A stretch of 42,698 nucleotides of DNA, from the NCBI RefSeq assembly GCF_010915725.1, contig NZ_JAAIJR010000042.1, forward strand, positions 1-42,698, in the 5' to 3' direction. Source of the DNA: Thiorhodococcus mannitoliphagus (GTDB taxonomy: Bacteria; Pseudomonadota; Gammaproteobacteria; Chromatiales; Chromatiaceae). Each line of letters opens with the position of its first letter. Position 1 is the stretch's first letter. The notes beneath the pieces are model-generated. The model saw nothing but the letters and a program-made list of their open reading frames with translations. It did not search any database and was not told where the DNA came from. Shown piece by piece: positions 1-6,824 of this stretch. Position numbers and translations under genes: made by a program.

Positions 1-96
1 CTGCTCCGCTCGCAGGACGGCTTCACGTAACATCCCGTCCCGGATCTTCTGCTTGCGCGCGAAGCGCTCGAACCAAGCGTTCTTGAAGATCCTCAC
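1..96 (-). CDS. Partial RelE-type toxin (PF06296-like), cut by window edge
   Basis: Only the first 32 codons are visible; the gene runs off the left edge on the minus strand. The protein begins VRIFKNAWFERFARK and continues with KIRDGMLREAVLRAE. This is the typical N-terminus of the PF06296 group of RelE-like type II toxins (an IFKTKWFARFA-like opening followed by a helix with a conserved Glu and Ala). I chose the GTG at 96 because family members start with M-R-I-F-K. A second in-frame GTG lies 12 bases upstream at 108. GGAG sits about 11 bases before the chosen start. The family degrades mRNA at the ribosome, and its antitoxin (an HTH protein) normally follows, so it would lie outside the window. 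Assignment rests on the N-terminus only. Confidence 0.6.
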   Translation of the reverse strand, partial: MRIFKNAWFERFARKQKIRDGMLREAVLRAEQ

Positions 97-346
97 GTGC
101 TCTTGCACTCCGATGCTGTATCACACTAAGTATTATATCATCGAGTCGAAGCAATCACCTCCGCTAAGATCCAGGCGCTCGTCAGCGCCACGGCAGAATG
201 ATTGGCAGAGAATCTGACCTGCTATCAGAGGCATTTGGTTCGGTAGGATCATGATGCTGCTAGTGCTGCGGGTTAGAAGTCGCGAGGCCGTTCTTGGCCA
301 TTGTCGTTGTCGAAATATTCGCCATGTCGAGACCGCGATCACGATT

Positions 347-389
<43 letters not shown>

Positions 390-520
390 GGCACCCGTCT
401 CGGAACTTGCGCGGCGACGCGCTAGCTAATCCGGAGCGGATCCGACGATGCTCTAGCGTCCGGTTCCCAGTCGATTCCAGCCGTCGAAGCAGTCGGCGCT
501 CAGTGTCAGCAACGGGTCGT

Positions 521-574
521 CAGCGACCGCTGTCCTTACCCGATCCGACGGGACTCGGCCAACAGCGGTCGCTG
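521..574. repeat. 13-bp perfect inverted repeat with 28-base loop
   Basis: CAGCGACCGCTGT at 521-533 pairs perfectly with ACAGCGGTCGCTG at 562-574. The loop is GC-rich and no T-run follows either arm, so it is not a standard intrinsic terminator. Function unknown. Confidence 0.7.
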
Positions 575-729
575 GCGCATATCGTTTCGGTGACCGGTTT
601 GCTCTGATTTTCGGCCAGAAGCCAAGCTGTCCGGACTTACGCGCAGATCACCTCTATGTGTTGGGGAAAAGGCAGACGTGTCCGCCATGCGGCCGCGAAA
701 AATGTGTCTTTGAAAGCCTGGCCCCGGGA

Positions 730-1062
730 TCACTCCGACTCGTCTTGCTCGTGCATCCATAGAGGCACATCCCGACGGCCGTGAAGGACTCGCCAGACGT
801 CGATATGAGCGACCCGTTCCAAGTAGAAGATCAGGTAGGGGTAGCGCTTGAGTGGCCATGACCGCAGGCCAGGTAGCTCAAGCTCGTAGGCGTATCGCGG
901 TGAGCCAATCGCGGGGTTCAGGCCAATCTCGGCATAGGCCGATTCCAGCGCATCCACGAACCCAAGGGCAATGGCTTCCGAGCTTGTCTCCAGATAGTAC
1001 TCGATGATCTCGTCGACGTCCCCAATCGCGAGGCGCCGCGGTATGACCTGCTTCGTCGTCAA
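730..1062 (-). CDS. parE: ParE-type toxin (RelE/ParE superfamily)
   Basis: A 110-residue protein of the RelE/ParE toxin fold. Visible family features are the N-terminal helix pair (DVDEIIEYYLETSSEAIALGF, continuing into a helix with an ALESAY core), the GSPRY turn, and the strand pair LRSWPLKRYPYLIFYL followed by the C-terminal strand VWRVLHGRRD, which carries the conserved Arg/His cluster. ParE toxins poison DNA gyrase and are neutralised by a ParD antitoxin. The gene lies directly downstream of parD and overlaps its stop codon (TTGA, with a TTG start at 1062), so the two are probably translationally coupled. The length is normal for the family (about 95-110 residues). The TTG start is inferred from the overlap; no better start is present nearby. 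Confidence 0.85.
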   Translation of the reverse strand: MTTKQVIPRRLAIGDVDEIIEYYLETSSEAIALGFVDALESAYAEIGLNPAIGSPRYAYELELPGLRSWPLKRYPYLIFYLERVAHIDVWRVLHGRRDVPLWMHEQDESE

Positions 1063-1298
1063 TCGGCCTTACCTTTACGAACACGCTCTCGTAATGTGCC
1101 GAAGTAGGCCATGTCCGCGGCCGCTCCGGGTTCAGACGTGGCCCCATCGAGGAGGAGCCCGCGCAGACGCTGCCGGTCCTGATCACGGCGGATCAGGTCG
1201 CGCACGTACTCGCTGCTGGTACCAAAGCGCCGACCGGAAACCTGCTCATCGACGTAGGCTTTCAGTGAGTCCGGGAGAGAGATGTTCATGGTGCTCAT
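1059..1298 (-). CDS. parD: ParD-type antitoxin (ribbon-helix-helix)
   Basis: A 79-residue antitoxin. The N-terminus MNISLPDSLKAYVDEQV is the DNA-binding ribbon-helix-helix segment, and GTSSEYVRDLIRRD is the second helix typical of the CC2985/ParD family. The C-terminal half, rich in Arg and Gly/Ala, would wrap the toxin. ParD proteins bind their own promoter with ParE as co-repressor. The gene precedes parE with an overlap of three bases, giving the classical antitoxin-first operon. The start could be the ATG at 1298 or the ATG three codons later at 1289; the latter gives the canonical M-N-I-S start, and neither has a strong ribosome binding site. Confidence 0.85.
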   Translation of the reverse strand: MSTMNISLPDSLKAYVDEQVSGRRFGTSSEYVRDLIRRDQDRQRLRGLLLDGATSEPGAAADMAYFGTLRERVRKGKAD

Positions 1299-2047
1299 GT
1301 CGACAAGCTAGCGTCGATGGCAAAAATTGGCAAGTCTCAATGCCTGTCATTCGGCGCGGGCTTTGTACCAGATGGTCCCGGCTTGAAGCGTCCTTCTGAC
1401 GGATTGCTCGTCTTGCCGCCGCAACGTCATCGGAAGCGACCAGCAGTACCGTGTTTAAGGACTGGAGGCGGAGCCAGCAGCCACAGGTCCGGTGTCGCCC
1501 CCTAAGCTGAGGCTCACGGCCGCAAGCCCGGAGTCGGTTCTGGGTCGATTCCCGACCTTGTCCACCACTGAGGTGGTGTGGCAATGCGGGCAACATGGCC
1601 GGTGGCGAGGTGGGCGAATCTAAGAAATTCGCGACGAAATCGTGTTGGGAATAACACTCCCCGAAGCCGAATGCTCCTAGGAGCCTGTCCGACTTGGGGG
1701 GATCGAAGCGAGGAAGTGGGAGAGCGAGGCCATTTCGCTCCGGTTTTGAGGCGCATAGTGGTTCTATGTAACGAAAAAGCGGGGCGAAAGGGACCGTTCT
1801 CCCGATTCCGCAGCCGATTCATCCTAAGTCGGACAGGCTCCTAGGACTTGGCGTTGGTGCGAAACAGCGGTTCGCCGGTGATTGGGTTCACGAGCACGCC
1901 CCGACGCTTCTGGAAGACGAAATCCCAAGTGAGTCTCAGGTAGCCGGCACTTCACACAAGTTCACAGACGCCTCACCCCGCCTCGACCGGGGCTTCAACT
2001 CCGTCCGCCAGACTGTCTCCCGGGATCAACCGAAAAGGAGACAACGC
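1299..2047. other. Gene-poor stretch containing MITE A copy 1
   Basis: No intact gene is visible. The centre is occupied by repeat A1 (1681-1840). Immediately right of it, the minus strand at about 1845-1957 reads a 36-residue open stretch, including WDFVFQKRRGVLVNPITGEP, that ends in a TAG formed at the repeat junction. It has no start codon and no family I recognise, and it may be the tail of a broken gene. The last 13 bases before 2048 hold the creD ribosome binding site (AGGAG, 2036-2040). Confidence 0.5.
1681..1840. repeat. MITE family A, copy 1 (inverted orientation), 160 bp
   Basis: A 160-bp element with terminal inverted repeats GAGCCTGTCCGACTT / AAGTCGGACAGGCTC, flanked by a CTAG duplication (1677-1680 and 1841-1844). 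It is the reverse orientation of copies at 13231-13390 and 27052-27211. It has no transposase. The size and termini suggest a non-autonomous element moved by an IS5-like transposase, which is an inference from the 4-bp duplication and the GAGCCTGT ends. Confidence 0.85.
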
Positions 2048-3445
2048 ATGCAAAAGGCTCTATTGATCAAGTCGGCCGTGACGGTCGGTCTAGTATTGGC
2101 ACTGGCGGTGCCCTTGGGAATGGTCGACCAGCTGGTCGGTGAGCGTGCGGCGCGGCAGCGCGCCGTGGTGACTGAGATCGCCGCCAGCTCCGCTGGGGCG
2201 CAGACCATTTTAGGCCCTGTACTCGTGCTGCCTTACACCCAGGTCTTCAAGGAAAACTACTGGGCAGACGAGCCGGTCGAAGGCGGTACGCGCCGGGTTC
2301 GCCGCGTCCGTGAGGTCCAGACGGAGGGCATGACGCTGCTCATGCCGCAGCTGGCGCACATGGCGTTTTCCGGCGACACCGCGCTCAAGCGGCGCGGGCT
2401 CTTCAAGGCCATGATGTACGAGCTGAACGGCGTGATCGAGGGGCGCTTCGAGGTTCCGGCCGAGCCCGAGGTCGAACGGCGTCGCAAGGGCGCGAGCATC
2501 ACTTGGGGGCGGCCCTATCTCAGCCTCGGGATCAGCGATACACGAGGGATTGCCCGCGCACCCCTGCTCAAGTGGGATGGCGTCGAGCACGGCTTCGCGC
2601 AGGGAGCCAAGCTGGGGAAGGCGATTCCCAAGGGCATTCATGCCGAGCTGCCGCCCCTGGTTCAACGACAGACGCCGTCGGCTGCCTCTGACGGACCGCG
2701 TGAGATCGCGTTTCGGATCGAACTCGGCTTCAGAGGGACCGAGTCCGTTGGCTTCGTGCCGCTGGCCGAGAGCACGCGGATCGACCTCGCATCGACCTGG
2801 CCGCATCCCAGCTTCCAGGGTCGTTTTCTCCCCAACACCGACAGCCAACGGGTGAGTGCCGATGGTTTCAGTGCGGTCTGGGAGGTCTCCGGACTCGCGA
2901 CGACCGCGCCGGCTGCCTTGCGGGCGGATGTCGCGGCAGATCGTGCTTGTGGATCCGGCTGCTCCGAGTGGCTTGGGGTGCGCTTCATCGAGCCGGTGAA
3001 CGTCTACTCCATGGCGGACCGCGCCCTGAAGTACGGCATCCTCTTCATCGCCCTGAGTTTCGCGGCCTTCTTCCTCTTCGAGCTGACCAAATCGCTGCGG
3101 ATCCATCCGGCCCAGTACCTGCTGGTGGGGCTTGCCTTGGCGCTCTTCTTCCTGCTCCTGCTCAGTCTGTCGGAGCACATTGCCTTTGGTCAGGCCTATG
3201 CGGCGGCAACGCTGGCCTGTGTCGGGCTGCAAGGCTTCTATCTCAGCCATGTGCTGGGGAGCCTGGGGCGTGGGCTCGCGTTTGCCGCCTTGCTCGGCGT
3301 GCTCTTCGCGGCCCTCTACGGCCTGCTGGTCTCCGAGGACGTTGCCTTGCTGATGGGATCGGCGCTGCTCTTCGGGCTGCTGGCGCTGACCATGGTGCTG
3401 ACCCGCAAGCTGGACTGGTACGCCTTGGAGTCCAAGCGCGTCTGA
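2048..3445 (+). CDS. creD: Inner-membrane protein CreD
   Basis: A 465-residue member of the CreD family (PF06123), close to the roughly 450 residues of E. coli CreD. There is one N-terminal membrane segment (about residues 6-26), a long periplasmic region containing the family features GPVLVLPY and LLMPQ, a SLGISDTRGI segment, and then five C-terminal membrane helices (about residues 325-455) ending in TRKLDWY. In E. coli creD belongs to the CreBC regulon and affects envelope integrity and colicin E2 tolerance; the molecular role is not known. No creB or creC lies nearby. The start is fixed by AGGAG seven bases before the ATG. The next gene, a glycosyltransferase, follows on the same strand. 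Confidence 0.93.
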   Translation: MQKALLIKSAVTVGLVLALAVPLGMVDQLVGERAARQRAVVTEIAASSAGAQTILGPVLVLPYTQVFKENYWADEPVEGGTRRVRRVREVQTEGMTLLMPQLAHMAFSGDTALKRRGLFKAMMYELNGVIEGRFEVPAEPEVERRRKGASITWGRPYLSLGISDTRGIARAPLLKWDGVEHGFAQGAKLGKAIPKGIHAELPPLVQRQTPSAASDGPREIAFRIELGFRGTESVGFVPLAESTRIDLASTWPHPSFQGRFLPNTDSQRVSADGFSAVWEVSGLATTAPAALRADVAADRACGSGCSEWLGVRFIEPVNVYSMADRALKYGILFIALSFAAFFLFELTKSLRIHPAQYLLVGLALALFFLLLLSLSEHIAFGQAYAAATLACVGLQGFYLSHVLGSLGRGLAFAALLGVLFAALYGLLVSEDVALLMGSALLFGLLALTMVLTRKLDWYALESKRV

Positions 3446-3653
3446 GTGGGAGGTGGACGCTGTCCGTCACGCCGCTTGGGTGGTGCTGCCATCCAAGCGG
3501 CAGCGACGCAGATTGCTGAATCTGAAGCGGAAAGTTTGCCATCTTGCAGGGAGGTCGCCATACTGCTTGCGCCCGCTGGTTCATGCCTGGTGTGCCGCTC
3601 TCGAGCAGGCCGCGCCACCACCTTCCCCAACGCTAGGAACGAGTCTACCCGCC

Positions 3654-4781
3654 GTGCCAACCGAGCTACTCTGGCTGCTCCTGCCATGGAGCCTTGCGTT
3701 CGTCTTTCTAGGACGAATTCGTACTTGCCCACCGCTGAAGCACCTGGTCGATAAGATCAGCCAGGCCGATGCGATCAAGGTGTCCGTGATCATCCCGGCC
3801 CGTAACGAGCAGCTACGCCTGCCGCCGCTCCTCGCGTCGCTTCAGACTCAGGATTACGCAAACTACGAAGTCATCGTGGTCGACGACAATTCGACGGACA
3901 CGACCGCAGCGCTGGCGCGCGCGGCCGGGGCCAAGACCTTAGCCCTAACGGAGCTTGCCGATGGCTGGATTGGCAAGCCGCACGCCTGTTGGGTGGGTGC
4001 TCAGGAGGCGAGCGGCGACCTCTTCGTCTTTCTCGACGCCGACACCGAGCTGGAGCCGACGGGTCTGCGGCGCATCGTCGCCACCCATGCCAAGCACGGC
4101 GGCCTGGTTTCGGTGCAGCCCTATCACCGCATGGTCAAGGCCTACGAGTATCTTTCGTCCATGTTCTTCATCGTCATGATGGGGAGCATCCGCTCATTCA
4201 CGCTAGCTGGCGATGCAGTCAAGTCGAACGGCAGCTTCGGTCCCTGCATGGTTTGCTCGCGCGAGGACTATTTCCGCACCGGCGGCCATCGTCTGGTGCG
4301 CACTGAGATCATCGACGACGTGGCGCTTGCGCGCGAGATGGCCCAGCGCGGTGTGCGGGCGTCGAACTTCATCGGGGCGGGGACCATTTCCTTCCGCATG
4401 TATCCCGGAGGGCTGCGCGATCTGGTCGACGGCTGGACCAAGAACTTCGCGCGTGGCGCCATGACGACGGATCCGCTGATCCTCGTCATGATGATCTGTT
4501 GGGTCTCTGGAGCCTCGGCATCTGTCGATGCCCTGGTCGGGTGGTGGCGCGATGGGATGTCCGCCTGGGTCGTCGCGGGCCTGGTGGCCTACCCGGCCTA
4601 TGTGCTGCAGCTGTTGTGGCTGTTGCGCAAGCTGGGCAACTTCGGACTGGTGACTGCGTTGAGCTACCCGGTTTCGCTGGTCTTCTTCACGGCGGTCTTC
4701 TTGCGGTCGCTCTACCGCACGCTAGTGCGCAACAGCGTTCACTGGAAGGGGCGCTCCATCCCGATCCGCACGTCGGGCTAG
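3654..4781 (+). CDS. CrtQ-like family 2 glycosyltransferase (4,4'-diaponeurosporenoate glycosyltransferase type)
   Basis: A family 2 (GT-A) glycosyltransferase that strongly resembles Staphylococcus CrtQ, which adds glucose to the carboxylate of a C30 carotenoid acid. Shared signatures are an N-terminal membrane helix, VIIPARNE, the DDNSTDTT nucleotide-sugar loop, GKPHACW, FLDADTEL (metal-binding DxD), LVSVQPYH, FGPCMV, ISFRMYPGG, GWTKN, two C-terminal membrane helices and a terminal WKGRSIPI. I chose the GTG at 3654 because the protein then begins at the membrane helix, as in CrtQ. An in-frame GTG at 3453 would add 67 residues with no recognisable domain. The 3' end overlaps the convergent crtO-like gene by 60 bases. 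The true substrate is unknown, and no crtM, crtN or crtP is in view. Confidence 0.8.
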   Translation: MPTELLWLLLPWSLAFVFLGRIRTCPPLKHLVDKISQADAIKVSVIIPARNEQLRLPPLLASLQTQDYANYEVIVVDDNSTDTTAALARAAGAKTLALTELADGWIGKPHACWVGAQEASGDLFVFLDADTELEPTGLRRIVATHAKHGGLVSVQPYHRMVKAYEYLSSMFFIVMMGSIRSFTLAGDAVKSNGSFGPCMVCSREDYFRTGGHRLVRTEIIDDVALAREMAQRGVRASNFIGAGTISFRMYPGGLRDLVDGWTKNFARGAMTTDPLILVMMICWVSGASASVDALVGWWRDGMSAWVVAGLVAYPAYVLQLLWLLRKLGNFGLVTALSYPVSLVFFTAVFLRSLYRTLVRNSVHWKGRSIPIRTSG

Positions 4782-5231
4782 GATGCGAATCGCGCGCCTC
4801 AGCCTGACGCGGTTGTAGCGCTGTATCAGGATGCAGGGCAGGTTGGCGATCGCGCCATAGATCATCATGGCCACGCCGACGTCCCAGGGATTCCAGGCGA
4901 AGAAGGTCAATGCCATTCCCCAGGTCAGCCAATGCGAGGTCTCAGCGCGTGAGGTTTCGATCACGAAGCGTCTGAGGTAGGCGGGGTCATGACCGTGCAA
5001 ATGACGTTTCGAGAACCCGCCTGCGTAAAAATCACCGGCCTCTGGTAGACGGTCTTTCCAATCGCGAATCCCGAGCCGCTCATAGAGTCGCCCGGTGGTC
5101 TCCCAGCGATAGCATTGGCTGACAAAGGGTAGATCCCTGAGGAAGGCTGGGGGCAAGCGGTAGGCGATGTAGCCGATGCCGAAATGGAAGGCAATCCAAA
5201 GGGCGGCATAGAGGCCTGCGTTCTCTAACAC
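4722..5231 (-). CDS. CrtO-like glycosyl-carotenoid acyltransferase (GCAT family)
   Basis: A 169-residue integral membrane protein matching the glycosyl-4,4'-diaponeurosporenoate acyltransferase CrtO of Staphylococcus (about 165 residues), which attaches a fatty acyl chain to the carotenoid-bound glucose. Matching features are the N-terminal membrane helix, RLPPAFLRD, RLYERLGIRDWKDRLP, FSKRHL, the ETSRAETSHWLTW core, IYGAIANLPCILIQRYNR and the basic tail RLRRAIRILARR. The start is a GTG at 5231 with no strong ribosome binding site. It faces the crtQ-like gene, and the two coding regions overlap tail to tail over 4722-4781. The pairing of a CrtQ-like and a CrtO-like enzyme supports both assignments, though the lipid acted on here is unknown. 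Confidence 0.82.
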   Translation of the reverse strand: MLENAGLYAALWIAFHFGIGYIAYRLPPAFLRDLPFVSQCYRWETTGRLYERLGIRDWKDRLPEAGDFYAGGFSKRHLHGHDPAYLRRFVIETSRAETSHWLTWGMALTFFAWNPWDVGVAMMIYGAIANLPCILIQRYNRVRLRRAIRILARRADRDGAPLPVNAVAH

Positions 5232-5510
5232 GACAAGTGCTCTTGATGGCTATCTGACAAGGCGCGCAATCTTACCCCGAGTTCCTGGCGGGTGCAGAGG
5301 TGCCTCCGACTCACCTCGAAGGTAAGGGGTGTCGCAGCGCAGCCGGCTTTAGGCAAGGTGGGTCCGGAACCTCTTTCCCGTCTACAGTGGCCGGGTTCAG
5401 CGCGAGCAAGCTTGAGGGCGGCTTCATCAATTCGTCATCTTTGCTGCACCTGACTGTCAACTTGAGTCTCTAATATGGGCTGAAAGTTAAACCCTTAAGG
5501 AGTCAAGGCA
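5232..5510. promoter_or_regulatory. Intergenic region between divergent crtO-like and PilZ genes
   Basis: This 279-base region must hold promoters for two divergent genes. A TAATAT at 5471-5476 could be a -10 box for the PilZ gene, but no well-spaced -35 is visible. The PilZ ribosome binding site AAGGAG lies at 5497-5502. Nothing else stands out. Confidence 0.35.
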
Positions 5511-5867
5511 GTGACGACCATCGAGCGCCGCTACTCTGCCCGCTACCCGATCAAGCTGGCAGTTTACATCCGCTACCGCAAGCGGCGGTTCTTCTGCGCC
5601 ACGGGTGCGAATCTATCGAGCCAGGGGATGTTCCTTGAAGTGCGCAATGTGATGCTGCCGACTGGAACCATGGTCGAGCTGGAGTTGCGTGCATTGGGGC
5701 GCGATTGGCTGATTCCCGCAGTCGTGGCCCATCGCGATGCGGCTGGGATTGGTGTCATGTTCCGGGAGCTTCAGTCCGAGCTGTCTCATGGCTTGTCGCA
5801 GCTCATTGAAGAGTCCGCGCGGCCGCCCTTGCCGCTTTCAACGGCCGACCGCAGACCCCCTGCTTAG
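5511..5867 (+). CDS. PilZ domain protein, probable c-di-GMP receptor
   Basis: A 118-residue single-domain PilZ protein. The N-terminal RRYSAR contains the RxxxR motif, and NLSSQG at about residues 33-38 matches the (D/N)xSxxG motif; together these coordinate cyclic-di-GMP in the family. The beta-barrel follows to about residue 95, and the last 20 residues are a Pro-rich tail. The start is a GTG with AAGGAG eight bases upstream. The stop codon TAG (5865-5867) lies exactly at the junction of repeat B1: its TA belongs to the TTA target duplication and its G is the first base of the repeat. The original flank after the duplication also begins with G, so the insertion regenerated the stop. A cyclic-di-GMP synthase is encoded in the same window (23637-25370). 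Confidence 0.88.
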   Translation: MTTIERRYSARYPIKLAVYIRYRKRRFFCATGANLSSQGMFLEVRNVMLPTGTMVELELRALGRDWLIPAVVAHRDAAGIGVMFRELQSELSHGLSQLIEESARPPLPLSTADRRPPA

Positions 5868-5966
5868 AAAGTGACCATCAACAACTCCCCCCCCTTTCGC
5901 AAAGGGGGGCCAGGGGGGATTTCGGGCGGCATCGCTCGCATCGGGAAACAATTGATGGGCATTTTC
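5867..5966 (+). repeat. MITE family B, copy 1 (100 bp, TTA duplication)
   Basis: Ends are GAAAGTGACCATCAA and TTGATGGGCATTTTC, flanked by TTA at 5864-5866 and 5967-5969. The centre carries a strong hairpin CCCCCCTTT-CGC-AAAGGGGGG shared by all copies. It is non-coding and has no transposase. Confidence 0.92.
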
Positions 5967-5969
5967 TTA

Positions 5970-6287
5970 GACGGTTTTCCGGACTCCTGATACCTGCATC
6001 CCGCAGACAATCGTCGTCGCTCTAAGAAAGCGTCCATCAACAACTTCCCCCCTTTCGCAAAGGGGGATTTCGGGCGGCATCGCTCGGGCCTCGATCATCC
6101 TCTGGTCCAAGCGCCTGGCCGGTGGGAGCGGCGCCCCGCCGCGACGGGCGCGCGCAATCGCCCCAGCGTGTTGCGCCGCATGGCAGGCAGCCGTGAGGCT
6201 TCGATCGGCTTCGTCTGGCTCAGGGCGTTGAGCTGGTGGGGTAGGGACGAGAGGACACCACCCCTTGGCGGCATCCCCTCGCTGGCG
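5970..6287. other. Intergenic stretch with truncated MITE B copy 2
   Basis: Holds the truncated repeat at 6026-6086. The rest (6087-6287) shows no gene, RNA or clear terminator. Confidence 0.5.
6026..6086 (+). repeat. MITE family B, copy 2 (truncated)
   Basis: The left half of the element, starting GAAAGCGTCCATCAAC after TAA at 6023-6025. The right arm is missing beyond GGCATCGCTCG, and a short internal deletion has removed part of the G-run. Confidence 0.88.
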
Positions 6288-6635
6288 TCAGTTCCACTCG
6301 AACAGCACCCACTGGGGGATCGCGATGTTCGTTGGTGAAGAGTCCTGGGCGTCGATCAGTCCGTCTCCGTTCAAGTCGTAGAGGTAGTAGGGAGGGCCGA
6401 ACTGCGGCTGGATGCGGACCATGTAGAGCACGCCGCGGACGCGGTACTCATAGATGAGTTGGTCGCCGTCCTCGACGATGGTGATCTCGGGCTCTACCGC
6501 CTCGCCGGTCACCGAGGATGGCTCCACCGTTGGCGCCTGCAAGAACCCGGCAGCACCTGCGTCCGTGTCATCTTGTGCGCTCACGCCCCCGAGCATCAGC
6601 CCCAGGGTCATTGCAGTTAGGATTCTTTTGGGCAC
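6288..6635 (-). CDS. Exported DUF2782 protein
   Basis: A 115-residue protein with a typical signal peptide (MPKRILTAMTLGLMLGGVSA, then Q). The C-terminal half carries the DUF2782 (PF11191) signature: acidic ITIVED, then EYRVRGVLYMVRIQP, then GPPYYLYDLNGDGL. The DLNGDGLIDAQD segment looks like a calcium-binding loop of the dockerin or EF-hand kind, though a single loop may only be structural. The family is short, periplasmic and of unknown function in gamma- and betaproteobacteria. The gene is divergent from rep. Confidence 0.8.
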   Translation of the reverse strand: MPKRILTAMTLGLMLGGVSAQDDTDAGAAGFLQAPTVEPSSVTGEAVEPEITIVEDGDQLIYEYRVRGVLYMVRIQPQFGPPYYLYDLNGDGLIDAQDSSPTNIAIPQWVLFEWN

Positions 6636-6824
6636 GACTTCACCATTGCGCGTCTAAACTCAGATCCGAATGGTAGTACGAACGCCAGCGGATTGCTCGT
6701 TCAAGCGTCCCGCCTCAGGCATAATCAGTCGCCTGACCAGGCCGCGCGTCGGTCGCGGCGCTCTGACCTCCCTGACCCACGCCAAGTCGGTGTGGCCTGT
6801 CATAAGGCCGCCCGCAGGAACGCT

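Noticed and set aside
2210-3250. 346-residue minus-strand ORF opposite creD
   Set aside because: Antisense shadow with Arg/Glu-rich composition; CreD on the plus strand is well supported.
3453-3653. 67-residue N-terminal extension of the CrtQ-like protein
   Set aside because: It has no recognisable domain, and CrtQ homologues begin at the membrane helix, which matches the GTG at 3654.
5864-6086. Repeat cluster considered as a CRISPR array
   Set aside because: The units are about 100 bp, have inverted ends and target duplications, are irregularly spaced and have no spacers or cas genes.
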